A stretch of DNA of 64,000 bases from an uncultured Cyclobacteriaceae bacterium (GTDB taxonomy: Bacteria; Bacteroidota; Bacteroidia; Cytophagales; Cyclobacteriaceae). The stretch spans positions 310,001 through 374,000 of the forward strand of contig CALSPM010000002.1 in NCBI GenBank assembly GCA_943788235.1, read 5' to 3'. Both the position numbers and the translations under genes were made by a program. This document shows, in pieces, positions 18,119 to 26,572 of the stretch. Below the pieces are notes generated by a model, which was given only the letters and a program-made list of their open reading frames with translations, was not told the DNA's origin and searched no databases. Numbering within the stretch: position 1 is the first letter of the stretch; each line of letters starts with the position of its first letter.

Positions 18119-19405
18119 ATGTCTATGACCACGGTAGAAGAAAAATATGATTTTTCGGCGAAAGCCAAAAAGAACCTCTTAATTACAGTAGGGATTGGAA
18201 TTGCCCTTACGATTCTAGGTATTGTTTTAATGAGCACGGGAGGACATCATGAAGAAGCTGCTCACGAAAGTGGGCATGCCTTTAGTTGGATCAATCGTTT
18301 AGGCGTTGATATCTGGATAAATAATATTTATTTCACAGGAATTGCTATTGTGGGGGTTTTCTTTTTTGCCTTACAATATGCCGCACAAGCAGGCTGGTCT
18401 GCAGGAATAAAAAGAATTCCCTTAGCTTTTGGAAGCTGGTTACCTACCGCAGGGATCCTTATGCTGGTCAGTTTTTTTGTGTTTGGGCATGATCTGTTTC
18501 ATTGGACACATCATGATTTATACGATACTACCTCTCACGAATTTGATAGTATCATCAATGCCAAAAAATCTTATTTCTTTTGGCCCTTGAGCGATCATTC
18601 ATCTGTTCCTGTATTTTTTATAGCAAGGATGGTGTTCTTCTTTGGTTTGTGGTATTATTTATTCATGAAATTAAGAAAGTTAGCTTTTCAAGAGGATTTT
18701 GAAGGAGGCACAGCCTCTTGGTACAGTATGAGAAAGCTATCGGCAGTATTTCTAATTATTTTTGCTGTAACCTCCTCTATAGCCGCTTGGGATTGGGTGA
18801 TGTCTATTGATACGCATTGGTTCAGTACCATGTTTGGTTGGTATGTTTTCGCTAGTTGGTGGGTAACTACCCTTGCACTAATTACCTTTATCACTATTCA
18901 CTTAAAGGAGAAAGGCTTACTTTCAATCGTCAATGAAAATCATCTACATGATATTGGGAAATTCGTATTTGCCTTCTCTGTATTTTGGACATATATATGG
19001 TTCTCACAGTTCCTATTGATATATTATGCCAATATCCCTGAAGAAACCATATATTTTGTCGAAAGATGGAATAATGACCAATATGGAATTATTTTCTTTG
19101 TGAACTTGTTTTTAAATTTTATTTTACCTTTCCTTTTGCTAATGCCGAGGGATGCTAAACGTCATACGGCCATTCTAAAAGTGGTCACGCCGATTGTCAT
19201 ATTTGGACATTGGATTGATTTTTATTTAATGATTACTCCAGGTTCGCTAAAAGGAAATGGAGGCTATGGATTAGTAGAATTTGGTACCATGCTGATTTAT
19301 GGTGGCGTCTTCTTATATGTGGTATTAAATAGCCTATCTAAAGCACCTTTATATTCTAAAAATGATCCTATGTTGAATGAAAGCTTACATCACCACGTAC
19401 AATAA
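18119..19405 (+). CDS. actF: ACIII subunit ActF, NrfD-like membrane protein
   Basis: A 428-residue polytopic membrane protein, shorter relative of ActC and the second quinol-side membrane subunit of ACIII. About ten hydrophobic helices; the first is LLITVGIGIALTILGIVLM. A histidine-rich loop (GGHHEEAAHESGHAF, residues about 41-55) lies between helices 1 and 2. It is 6 bases downstream of actE and 15 upstream of coxB, so ACIII and oxidase are transcribed together, consistent with the known ACIII-aa3 supercomplexes. Confidence 0.92.
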   Translation: MSMTTVEEKYDFSAKAKKNLLITVGIGIALTILGIVLMSTGGHHEEAAHESGHAFSWINRLGVDIWINNIYFTGIAIVGVFFFALQYAAQAGWSAGIKRIPLAFGSWLPTAGILMLVSFFVFGHDLFHWTHHDLYDTTSHEFDSIINAKKSYFFWPLSDHSSVPVFFIARMVFFFGLWYYLFMKLRKLAFQEDFEGGTASWYSMRKLSAVFLIIFAVTSSIAAWDWVMSIDTHWFSTMFGWYVFASWWVTTLALITFITIHLKEKGLLSIVNENHLHDIGKFVFAFSVFWTYIWFSQFLLIYYANIPEETIYFVERWNNDQYGIIFFVNLFLNFILPFLLLMPRDAKRHTAILKVVTPIVIFGHWIDFYLMITPGSLKGNGGYGLVEFGTMLIYGGVFLYVVLNSLSKAPLYSKNDPMLNESLHHHVQ

Positions 19406-19420
19406 ATTACAAATAATTCT

Positions 19421-20506
19421 ATGTTGAATACAATTATAATCATCGCTGCAATACTCATTCTGGTAATATTGTTTGCCATATTTAGGGTATCATCTCTTGT
19501 TGATGTGATCAAAGGAGATTCAAGTACTAAAATTCCTTCATCAAATGGCACACAAGCCAACTTATTACTCTTATTTCTAATTGCGGGTTTAGTCGGGGGG
19601 GGGTATTATTCCTTTGGAGGACTAGAAGATGATTTTGTGCTACCAGTGGCCTCTAAACATGGGGTTATTACTGATACGCTTTTCTGGTGGACGATGGCGA
19701 TTACGGGTGTCGTATTCATTGTTACGCACATCTTTCTCTTTGGTTTTTCGTGGAAATATCAGCATCGCAAAAATCAAGTGGCTTATTTCTATCCGCACAA
19801 CAATAAGTTAGAAATGATTTGGACCATTATTCCTGCTATTGTGCTTGCAGCTCTTGTTTTTACAGGATGGAAAGCCTGGATGGATATTACAAGAGAATCG
19901 CCAGAAGGTTCGGAAGTAATTGAAATTATGGGATACCAGTACGCCTGGTCGGTGAGGTATCCAGGAGCAGACAACGTTCTAGGAGATTACGATTATTTAA
20001 AAATTGATGCTACCAATCAAATGGGCATTGATTTCTCTGATCGCGCTTCCTTTGATGATTTTATCCCAAGAGAAATTCACGTTCCCAAAGGAAAACCTGT
20101 CCGTTTTAATATTCGGGCTCGAGATGTGATCCACAGTGTATATCAACCCCATTTTCGTTTACAAATGAATGCGGTACCTGGCATGCCGACACAATTCTGG
20201 TTTGAACCTACAAAAACTACGGAAGAGATGCGTACAGAAACCAAAAATCCCGATTTTCAATATGAACTCGTTTGCAATAAAATATGTGGACAAGGCCATT
20301 TTGCCATGAGGTACATTATTGTGGTGGATGAGCTTGAGGATTATAAGGAATGGTTCAAATCTCAAGAGCCTTGGTTAAAACAAAATGCAGATTACCTCAC
20401 AGAGGTACCTGCAAAATTAAGAGAAGCGGCGAGTATTGCGGCAGGGATAGAAAATCCTGCATATTTAGATGCTCCGAACGGTTTAACAATTAGTGGTTCC
20501 AAATAA
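19421..20506 (+). CDS. coxB: Cytochrome c oxidase subunit II
   Basis: Carries the binuclear CuA centre that accepts electrons from the cytochrome side. The 361-residue protein has three hydrophobic segments (near residues 2-20, 48-66 and 84-108, plus one at about 129-148), then the cupredoxin domain. The CuA ligands are visible: His in VIHSVYQPHF, then C285, C289, H293 and M296 in the VCNKICGQGHFAM region. No fused cytochrome c domain is present, fitting an ACIII-coupled enzyme where the Act cytochromes donate electrons. Confidence 0.95.
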   Translation: MLNTIIIIAAILILVILFAIFRVSSLVDVIKGDSSTKIPSSNGTQANLLLLFLIAGLVGGGYYSFGGLEDDFVLPVASKHGVITDTLFWWTMAITGVVFIVTHIFLFGFSWKYQHRKNQVAYFYPHNNKLEMIWTIIPAIVLAALVFTGWKAWMDITRESPEGSEVIEIMGYQYAWSVRYPGADNVLGDYDYLKIDATNQMGIDFSDRASFDDFIPREIHVPKGKPVRFNIRARDVIHSVYQPHFRLQMNAVPGMPTQFWFEPTKTTEEMRTETKNPDFQYELVCNKICGQGHFAMRYIIVVDELEDYKEWFKSQEPWLKQNADYLTEVPAKLREAASIAAGIENPAYLDAPNGLTISGSK

Positions 20507-20513
20507 TTAAAAT

Positions 20514-22352
20514 ATGTCGATTACAGATATTCAAGTTACAGACGAGGCGGTTCATGGCGATGACCATCATGAAGAACATCATGAGCAAAGTTTTATTTTT
20601 AAGTATATTTTTTCAACAGATCACAAAACGATTGCTAAACAGTTTTTGATCACAGGCATTTTTTGGGCGATTCTAGGAGGTGGGCTTTCAGTTATTTTCC
20701 GTTTGCAGTTAGGGTTCCCAGATATGAATATGGGTTTTCTTCAGCCTTTTTTAGGAGATTGGATTTCTAACTCGGGTAAACTAGATCCAGAATTCTATTT
20801 AGCCATGATTACCATGCACGGAACGATCATGGTTTTCTTTGTACTAACGGCGGGCTTAAGTGGAACTTTTAGTAACTACTTGATTCCTCTACAACTTGGA
20901 GCCCGTGATATGGCCTCTGGATTTATGAACCTACTATCATATTGGTTCTTCTTCCTCTCTAGTGTGATTATGTTCATATCTATGTTTTTATCCACGGGAC
21001 CTGCTAGCGGTGGATGGACCATATATCCTCCATTAAGTGCCCTACCACAGGCCATGAGTGGTTCAGGAATGGGAATGACCCTCTGGTTGGTATCTATGGT
21101 TTTTTTTATCGCCTCTACCTTATTGGGTGGAATCAATTACATCACTACCGTCATAAATTTACGAACAGAAGGAATGACTTTCCGCAGAATGCCATTGACT
21201 ATTTGGGCTTTCTTTATCACAGCTGTTTTAGGTCTATTGTCTTTTCCTGTATTAGTAGCTTGTGTATTGCTGCTAGTCTTTGACCGATCTTTTGGTACAA
21301 GTTTTTACCTTTCAGAAATTTTCATTGGAGGAGAGGCACTTCCCAACTTAGGAGGTAGTCCTATTCTATTCCAACATCTATTTTGGTTCCTAGGTCATCC
21401 AGAAGTTTATATAGTGATTTTACCCGCATTAGGTATTACATCGGAAGTCATTTCAACCAACTCTAGAAAGCCGATTTTTGGATATACAGCTATGATCGGT
21501 TCTATCTTAGCGATAGCCTTTTTATCTTTTATTGTATGGGCTCATCATATGTTTATTACAGGGATGAATCCATTTTTAGGGTCTATATTTATGTTTCTGA
21601 CCTTGATTATAGCCATTCCATCTGCTGTGAAGGCTTTCAATTACATAACGACCTTGTGGAAGGGTAATCTTGTTTTCACTCCAGCTATGTTGTTCTCTAT
21701 TGGACTCGTATCATTCTTTATATCAGGAGGATTGACGGGCCTTTTCCTTGGTAACGCGGCAATTGATATCAATTTGCATGATACCTACTTTGTGGTAGCC
21801 CATTTTCACCTAGTCATGGGTAGCGCGGCTTTCTTTGGCTTGCTTGCAGGTGTTTATCATTGGTTCCCCAAAATGTTTGGAAGAATGATGGATGAAAAGC
21901 TGGGTTATATCCACTTCTGGCTAACTTTTGTAGGCGTTTATTTAGTGTTTTTCCCCTTACATTATATTGGTATTGCGGGTTTTCCTAGAAGATATTACTC
22001 ATTCACTAATTTTGATGCTTTTAGTTCATTTGTAGATTTAAATTCATTCGTAACGGTAGCTGCTATCATTACTTTTGGTGCTCAATTCATCTTCTTATTT
22101 AACTTTTTCTATAATATTTTTAAAGGTAAAAAAGCACCACTCAATCCATGGAACTCCAATACTTTAGAGTGGACAACACCAAGAGTTCCTGAGCATGGTA
22201 ATTGGCCTGGAGAGATCCCAAAAGTTTATCGATGGCCATATGATTATTCCAAGCCAGGCGCAGAGGATGATTTTATTCCCCAAACAGTGCCTTATCACAA
22301 GACCAAAGAATCGAATACTGATTTTGAGAACGAAGAGAGTAAAAAAGAGTAA
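20514..22352 (+). CDS. coxA: Cytochrome c oxidase subunit I
   Basis: Catalytic subunit of the heme-copper oxidase, 612 residues with about twelve transmembrane helices. Hallmarks: the low-spin heme His in YLAMITMHGTIMVFF, the CuB/cross-linked Tyr segment WFLGHPEVYIVILPALG, the CuB histidines in WAHHMFITGM, and the heme a3 and a ligands in HDTYFVVAHFHLVMG. The HPEVY motif with Tyr places it in the A-type family. The N-terminus has a histidine-rich tail (DDHHEEHHE). Lies 7 bases after coxB. Confidence 0.96.
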   Translation: MSITDIQVTDEAVHGDDHHEEHHEQSFIFKYIFSTDHKTIAKQFLITGIFWAILGGGLSVIFRLQLGFPDMNMGFLQPFLGDWISNSGKLDPEFYLAMITMHGTIMVFFVLTAGLSGTFSNYLIPLQLGARDMASGFMNLLSYWFFFLSSVIMFISMFLSTGPASGGWTIYPPLSALPQAMSGSGMGMTLWLVSMVFFIASTLLGGINYITTVINLRTEGMTFRRMPLTIWAFFITAVLGLLSFPVLVACVLLLVFDRSFGTSFYLSEIFIGGEALPNLGGSPILFQHLFWFLGHPEVYIVILPALGITSEVISTNSRKPIFGYTAMIGSILAIAFLSFIVWAHHMFITGMNPFLGSIFMFLTLIIAIPSAVKAFNYITTLWKGNLVFTPAMLFSIGLVSFFISGGLTGLFLGNAAIDINLHDTYFVVAHFHLVMGSAAFFGLLAGVYHWFPKMFGRMMDEKLGYIHFWLTFVGVYLVFFPLHYIGIAGFPRRYYSFTNFDAFSSFVDLNSFVTVAAIITFGAQFIFLFNFFYNIFKGKKAPLNPWNSNTLEWTTPRVPEHGNWPGEIPKVYRWPYDYSKPGAEDDFIPQTVPYHKTKESNTDFENEESKKE

Positions 22353-22384
22353 TCAGCTACTTGACACTTTAGTTAAAATCAACA

Positions 22385-23275
22385 ATGAATAATTTAGAGA
22401 TAAGTAATATAGACTCAGTAGCTATTAAGCTGAAAGCGTACTATGAGTTATTAAAACCAAGGTTATCTTTTCTTGTCGCATTTTCTGCAGCATTTGGTTT
22501 TTTGCTCGGTGCAGAAGGCACGCCTGATTTATTTCTTTTATTGATGCTTAGTGTGGGATCATTTCTTATATCAGGTGCAGCAGTAACTATCAATCAGGTT
22601 ATCGAATGGAATTTAGATATTTTAATGAGGCGAACTTCTGGACGTCCAATACCTACCTCCAAAATAACCCAACTGGAAGCCACGATATATAGCGTAGTAG
22701 TATATGCCTTGGGGATTTGTTTGGTGGCTTACTGTACCAATATATATGCGGCGCTGCTGGCTACAAGTTCTTTGATTATTTATGCCTTTATGTATACGCC
22801 CTTAAAAAAGGTAGGTCCCGTAGCTGTTTTTGTTGGAGCCATACCCGGCGCATTGCCTCCCTTAATAGGATGGGTTGCCGCAACGGGTACGCTTACTTAT
22901 GAAGCATGGATTATTTTTGGTATTCAGTTTATTTGGCAGTTTCCTCATTTTTGGGCTATAGCTTGGGTTTCTTATGATGATTATAAGAAAGCAGGTTTTA
23001 AATTGCTACCTGGTGGTGGCAAAAAAGATCTCAACACGGCGATTAATATCATGGTCTACACCCTTTTCTTATTGCCGTTGGGATTACTTCCCACTTATTT
23101 CGGTTTAACGGGATTGAACAGTGGTATCATCGCTACTTGTTGTGGTGCTTTATTTTTAGCACAGACCTTCCAATTAATGAAAGATAATTCACATAAATCT
23201 GCTTTAAGAATTATGTTTGGCTCATTTATTTATCTGCCAATAGTTCAGATATCATACTTATTCGATAAATTATAA
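22385..23275 (+). CDS. ctaB: Protoheme IX farnesyltransferase (heme O synthase)
   Basis: Converts heme B to heme O for the oxidase. A 296-residue polytopic prenyltransferase of the UbiA family with the first Asp-rich motif NQVIEWNLDILMRRTSGRP and the second region around YDDYKKAGFKLLPG. Ends at 23275, sharing its last base with the start of the next gene. The heme A synthase gene (ctaA), which often stands beside ctaB in this phylum, is not present here. Confidence 0.95.
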   Translation: MNNLEISNIDSVAIKLKAYYELLKPRLSFLVAFSAAFGFLLGAEGTPDLFLLLMLSVGSFLISGAAVTINQVIEWNLDILMRRTSGRPIPTSKITQLEATIYSVVVYALGICLVAYCTNIYAALLATSSLIIYAFMYTPLKKVGPVAVFVGAIPGALPPLIGWVAATGTLTYEAWIIFGIQFIWQFPHFWAIAWVSYDDYKKAGFKLLPGGGKKDLNTAINIMVYTLFLLPLGLLPTYFGLTGLNSGIIATCCGALFLAQTFQLMKDNSHKSALRIMFGSFIYLPIVQISYLFDKL

Positions 23276-23859
23276 TGGAGAATACAGCGGTTATTTTCGC
23301 AAATAGAAATTTCAAATTAAAATCAGTCAACGCTAAGAAATTTGCTTTATGGCTGTTCATTGTCTCCATATGTATGCTTTTTGCAGGTTTGACTAGTGCT
23401 TACATTGTAAAAAAATCTGATGGGAGATGGTTACAATTTGATATGCCTGACATGTTTTTGTATTCTACCTTGGTGCTTGTTTTAAGTAGCATTGCGATGC
23501 ATTGGACCTATTTAAAAGCAAAAGACAACTCACTCAAAGCGGTAAAGATTGGAATTACTGCGACGGCTGCGATAGCCGTAGTCTTTTTTTATATGCAATA
23601 TTTATCATGGGTCAAATTAGTGGCTCAAGATGTTTTTTTAGTAGGGAACCCTTCGGGATCCTTTGTATATATATTTTCAGGACTACATTTAGCTCACCTG
23701 ATAGGGGGCTTGGTATTTTTATTAGTAGTTTTTTTAGATACGATAAACTACAAAGTTCACTCCAAAAGTATGTTAGCCATTGAAATGTGTACAACCTACT
23801 GGCATTTTCTTGGTGGACTGTGGATTTATTTGTATCTTTTTCTGGTAATGAATAATTAA
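23275..23859 (+). CDS. Cytochrome c oxidase subunit III-like protein (first copy)
   Basis: A 194-residue heme-copper oxidase subunit III homologue with five transmembrane helices. Family marks: FAGLTSAYIVKKSDGRW after helix 1 and FSGLHLAHLIGGLVFLL, then TTYWHFLGGLWIYLYLFL at the C-terminus. It overlaps the ctaB stop codon by one base. Bacteroidota commonly have two such genes in tandem; this is the shorter one. Confidence 0.9.
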   Translation: MENTAVIFANRNFKLKSVNAKKFALWLFIVSICMLFAGLTSAYIVKKSDGRWLQFDMPDMFLYSTLVLVLSSIAMHWTYLKAKDNSLKAVKIGITATAAIAVVFFYMQYLSWVKLVAQDVFLVGNPSGSFVYIFSGLHLAHLIGGLVFLLVVFLDTINYKVHSKSMLAIEMCTTYWHFLGGLWIYLYLFLVMNN

Positions 23860-23868
23860 TCATCAATT

Positions 23869-24615
23869 ATGTCAAGTACAGCAATAGAAATTGAAGAAAA
23901 GAAAGATTTATGGGGTGGTGGCGTATCACCGATGAATGTAAGTTATGGAAAACTAATGATGTGGTTTTTCTTGCTTTCGGATGCATTTACTTTTTCTGCT
24001 TTACTCATCACTTACGGTCTTATCCGGTTTAGCCATCCTGCATTTGACGGTGCCATTGACGATTTTGTTTTTTCTCAAGAATACTGGCCTGTTCCAGAAG
24101 TTGTTTTTGAGGCAGTTCCTTTCCTACATGGGGTACATTTACCTTTGATTTTTGTAGGGCTCATGACATTTGTGCTTATTTTAAGTAGTGTAACCATGGT
24201 TTTAGCTGTGGAAGCGGGTGAAAGAATGGATCGAAAAGGAGTAGAGAAGTGGATGCTTTGGACGCTGCTAGGAGGTATTGCTTTTTTAAGTTGTCAAGCT
24301 TGGGAGTGGAGTCATTTTATTACGGGAACGGATATGGGATCTAGACTTCTTGATGGGAGTATTTTTCATGGGGCAAATTTGACCATGAATGAATATGGAC
24401 CTCCCAACTTTGCAGCCTTATTTTTCTTCATAACAGGCTTTCATGGCTTTCATGTTTTTAGCGGTGTTATGCTCAACTTTATGGTGTTCTTTCAAGCCGT
24501 TACTGGAAAACTTGAGAGGACTGGACATTATGAAATGATTGAAAAAGTAGGTCTTTATTGGCATTTTGTTGATCTAGTTTGGGTATTTGTTTTTACCTTC
24601 TTTTATCTGGTTTGA
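23869..24615 (+). CDS. Cytochrome c oxidase subunit III (second copy)
   Basis: A 248-residue subunit III protein with the family pattern GKLMMWFFLLSDAFTFSALLITYG at the first helix, a loop with EAVPFLHGVHLPLI, then QAWEWSHFI, FFFITGFHGFHVFSGV and VGLYWHFVDLVWVFVFTFFYLV at the end. Subunit III stabilises subunit I and helps proton entry. It lies 9 bases after the first copy. Confidence 0.93.
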   Translation: MSSTAIEIEEKKDLWGGGVSPMNVSYGKLMMWFFLLSDAFTFSALLITYGLIRFSHPAFDGAIDDFVFSQEYWPVPEVVFEAVPFLHGVHLPLIFVGLMTFVLILSSVTMVLAVEAGERMDRKGVEKWMLWTLLGGIAFLSCQAWEWSHFITGTDMGSRLLDGSIFHGANLTMNEYGPPNFAALFFFITGFHGFHVFSGVMLNFMVFFQAVTGKLERTGHYEMIEKVGLYWHFVDLVWVFVFTFFYLV

Positions 24616-24642
24616 CTTTTCAAATTATAAAATAAATTAAAC

Positions 24643-24969
24643 ATGCAACAGAATACACCTATTGATGTTAAGTCTATAGACAAGGACAAAGTAAAAATGT
24701 TTTTGCGGGTCACCTTGTATCTTTTTGTAATTACGGTATTTGAATTTGCCATCGCCTTTACGGTCCCACACGAATATAAATGGGTAAGGATTTTTATTTT
24801 TGTAGCCTTAACTATTGTCAAAGCCTATTATATCATGTCGGAATTTATGCATTTAGGTCATGAGAAAGGAGCACTGAAGATGTCAATATTGTTTCCGTTA
24901 TTGTTTGTGGCATTCTTATTATTTATTCTTTTATTCCAAGCGGATGCCATTTTTCAAGCAGTATATTAA
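24643..24969 (+). CDS. Cytochrome c oxidase subunit IV
   Basis: A 108-residue protein with three predicted transmembrane helices and the family signature YKWVRIFIFVALTIVKAYYIMSEFMHLGHEKG, which matches the bacterial oxidase subunit IV family (COX4_pro type). Small accessory subunit of the aa3 oxidase. Its stop codon directly abuts the next gene. Confidence 0.88.
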   Translation: MQQNTPIDVKSIDKDKVKMFLRVTLYLFVITVFEFAIAFTVPHEYKWVRIFIFVALTIVKAYYIMSEFMHLGHEKGALKMSILFPLLFVAFLLFILLFQADAIFQAVY

Positions 24970-25377
24970 TTGAAGAAAATATTAAAGTTTTTTATCCTAA
25001 TTGTTGTCTTTGGTTTACCCGTTAGCTGGTATTTGTTTCTTCAAGCATTTGGCCAAAATCAATTTCAATTATCTCCTGTGGGTAACATTAACGAGACATG
25101 CAACTTGGAATCGGCTTCCTTATATATTCTTGACACTGGCGTAGTTGATAATGAAAAGCTACAACTTCAACGATTGATGACTCAACTTAAAGACAATAAT
25201 TGGTCGTATGATTTTTACACCTCTAAGGAAGATTGTTTCGGAGAATTCAATACTTATCCCTTAATACTCGTTGGGGTTAACCGTGAGATCATCGGATATT
25301 ATGAATTAAGCATTGAAGAAGTGGACAGAGTTCTAGTTGAGTTTGATTTGCTCAACCATTTACGAGAGATATTATGA
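24970..25377 (+). CDS. Degenerate SCO-like / thioredoxin-fold membrane-anchored protein
   Basis: A 135-residue protein with a TTG start placed directly after the previous stop codon; the first internal ATG would remove the anchor. Residues 4-25 form one hydrophobic segment (FFILIVVFGLPVSWYLFLQAFG), followed by a short globular part ending in DRVLVEFDLLNHL. Position in the operon (after subunit IV, before DUF420), the anchor, and the C-terminal pattern resemble the copper chaperone SCO/SenC of other Bacteroidota, but the protein is roughly 60 percent of SCO length and lacks the CxxxC copper site and the distal His; the only two cysteines (in NETCNLE and KEDCFGE) are far apart. It may be a remnant that has kept a structural role. 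Alternative: unrelated assembly factor. Confidence 0.55.
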   Translation: MKKILKFFILIVVFGLPVSWYLFLQAFGQNQFQLSPVGNINETCNLESASLYILDTGVVDNEKLQLQRLMTQLKDNNWSYDFYTSKEDCFGEFNTYPLILVGVNREIIGYYELSIEEVDRVLVEFDLLNHLREIL

Positions 25378-25943
25378 AAAATAAAAATTATTTAGTTTTA
25401 ATAAGAATTATTTCTGCCGTCGTTCCATTATTGGTGGCCTTCTTATTATTTTTTCCATCTAAATTAAATCTAGGTAATTGGGTTTATCATATACCGGCTT
25501 TCAATGCGTTGTTGAATACAGCGACGAGCATCTTACTTATTGCCGCTATCATCGCTATCAAAAGTAAAAATGTCAAGTGGCATCAGGCTTTGATGACTTC
25601 TGGTTTCAGTTTAGGGGCGATTTTTTTATTAGCTTATGTGTTATATCATTCCTCTGCCACTACGACTATCTTTGGAGATGTCAATGGAGATGGTATGATA
25701 TCGGATGCTGAACGTGGCCTTGTAAGCATAAGTAGGCCCTTCTATGTAGGTATATTGATATCCCATATCGCATTATCGGTAATCGTCATACCTCTTGTTT
25801 TGACTTCTTTCTTTTATTCTCTCAACGCAAAAATAGAAGAGCATAAAAAAATAGTTAAATTTACTTTTCCTATTTGGCTCTATGTTTCTATTACGGGTGT
25901 GATCGTATACTTGATGGTTAGTCCTTATTATATGCACGGATGA
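25374..25943 (+). CDS. DUF420 / CtaM-like cytochrome oxidase assembly protein
   Basis: A 189-residue membrane protein with about five helices matching the DUF420 family, whose characterised member CtaM is needed to mature heme-copper oxidases. Typical marks: AFNALLNTATSILLIAAI, KWHQALMTSGFSLGAIFLLAYVLYH, ISHIALSVIVIPLVL and the C-terminal FPIWLYVSITGVIVYLMVSPYY. In the extracytoplasmic loop after YVLYHSS, residues 102-113 spell a complete EF-hand calcium loop (DVNGDGMISDAE). Start ATG overlaps the previous stop by four bases. Confidence 0.88.
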   Translation: MKNKNYLVLIRIISAVVPLLVAFLLFFPSKLNLGNWVYHIPAFNALLNTATSILLIAAIIAIKSKNVKWHQALMTSGFSLGAIFLLAYVLYHSSATTTIFGDVNGDGMISDAERGLVSISRPFYVGILISHIALSVIVIPLVLTSFFYSLNAKIEEHKKIVKFTFPIWLYVSITGVIVYLMVSPYYMHG

Positions 25944-26194
25944 AAGTGAAAAGATTATTACTACTTGTCTTGGGTCTTCAAAATATCCAAATGATTAATG
26001 CCCAGTGTGTGATGTGTCGGACACAGGTGGTTAATAACGTGAGTCACGGAGATGTGGACTTGGCAGGAGGCCTTAATTCAGGCATCGTTTACCTATTTTC
26101 GGCGCCCTATCTATTAATTCTGTTAGTCTTTGTCTTGTGGTATAAGTTCTTTTATTTACATGGAAAAAAAAACAAGATCGTCAGCCATTTTTAA
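25940..26194 (+). CDS. Small secreted/membrane protein with CxxC motif
   Basis: An 84-residue protein overlapping the CtaM-like gene by four bases. Signal peptide ending NAQ, then QCVMCRTQVVNNV, a CxxC pair next to the cleavage site, then GGLNSGIVYLFSAPYLLILLVFVLWYKFF, one transmembrane helix, and a basic tail. Similar small proteins with CxMC and GLNxGILYLF follow DUF420 in other Bacteroidota (from memory). Role unknown; copper or thiol handling for the oxidase is possible. Confidence 0.7.
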   Translation: MKVKRLLLLVLGLQNIQMINAQCVMCRTQVVNNVSHGDVDLAGGLNSGIVYLFSAPYLLILLVFVLWYKFFYLHGKKNKIVSHF

Positions 26195-26546
26195 TGGATA
26201 CTGTCCAAGATGTAGGGACGGAAATATATTCAAAACTGCTGTTTTTACTTTTAATAATTTCACAAAAATGAACCCACGTTGCCCCAGTTGTAACTTGGAC
26301 TACGAAGTAGAGCCTGGTTTTTTTTATGGGGCGCTCTACATTAGTTACATATACTCTGTAGGAATATTCGCTGCCGTTACCATTATTTTATTTGTCTTTT
26401 TTGATGATCCCGAATCAAAAGTTTATACCGGTACGGTGATTTTTCTCTCCATTATTCTATATCCGTTCAATTATCGATTTTCAAGGATCATATACCTTCA
26501 TTTGTTTGGTAGAGTGAAATATGATGCAGCTTTAAGAGCTAGTTAA
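26160..26546 (+). CDS. DUF983 zinc-ribbon membrane protein
   Basis: A 128-residue protein counted from the ATG at 26160, which overlaps the preceding gene by 35 bases; the frame is open further upstream but the earlier start would lie deeper in that gene. It has a zinc-ribbon (CPRCRDGNIF ... RCPSCNLDYEVEPGFFYGALY) followed by two hydrophobic helices. This is the DUF983 pattern, found next to cytochrome oxidase genes in many bacteria. Function unknown. Confidence 0.82.
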   Translation: MEKKTRSSAIFNGYCPRCRDGNIFKTAVFTFNNFTKMNPRCPSCNLDYEVEPGFFYGALYISYIYSVGIFAAVTIILFVFFDDPESKVYTGTVIFLSIILYPFNYRFSRIIYLHLFGRVKYDAALRAS

Positions 26547-26572
26547 TCTCGTTTCCTTTAATTTAGTCGTAG

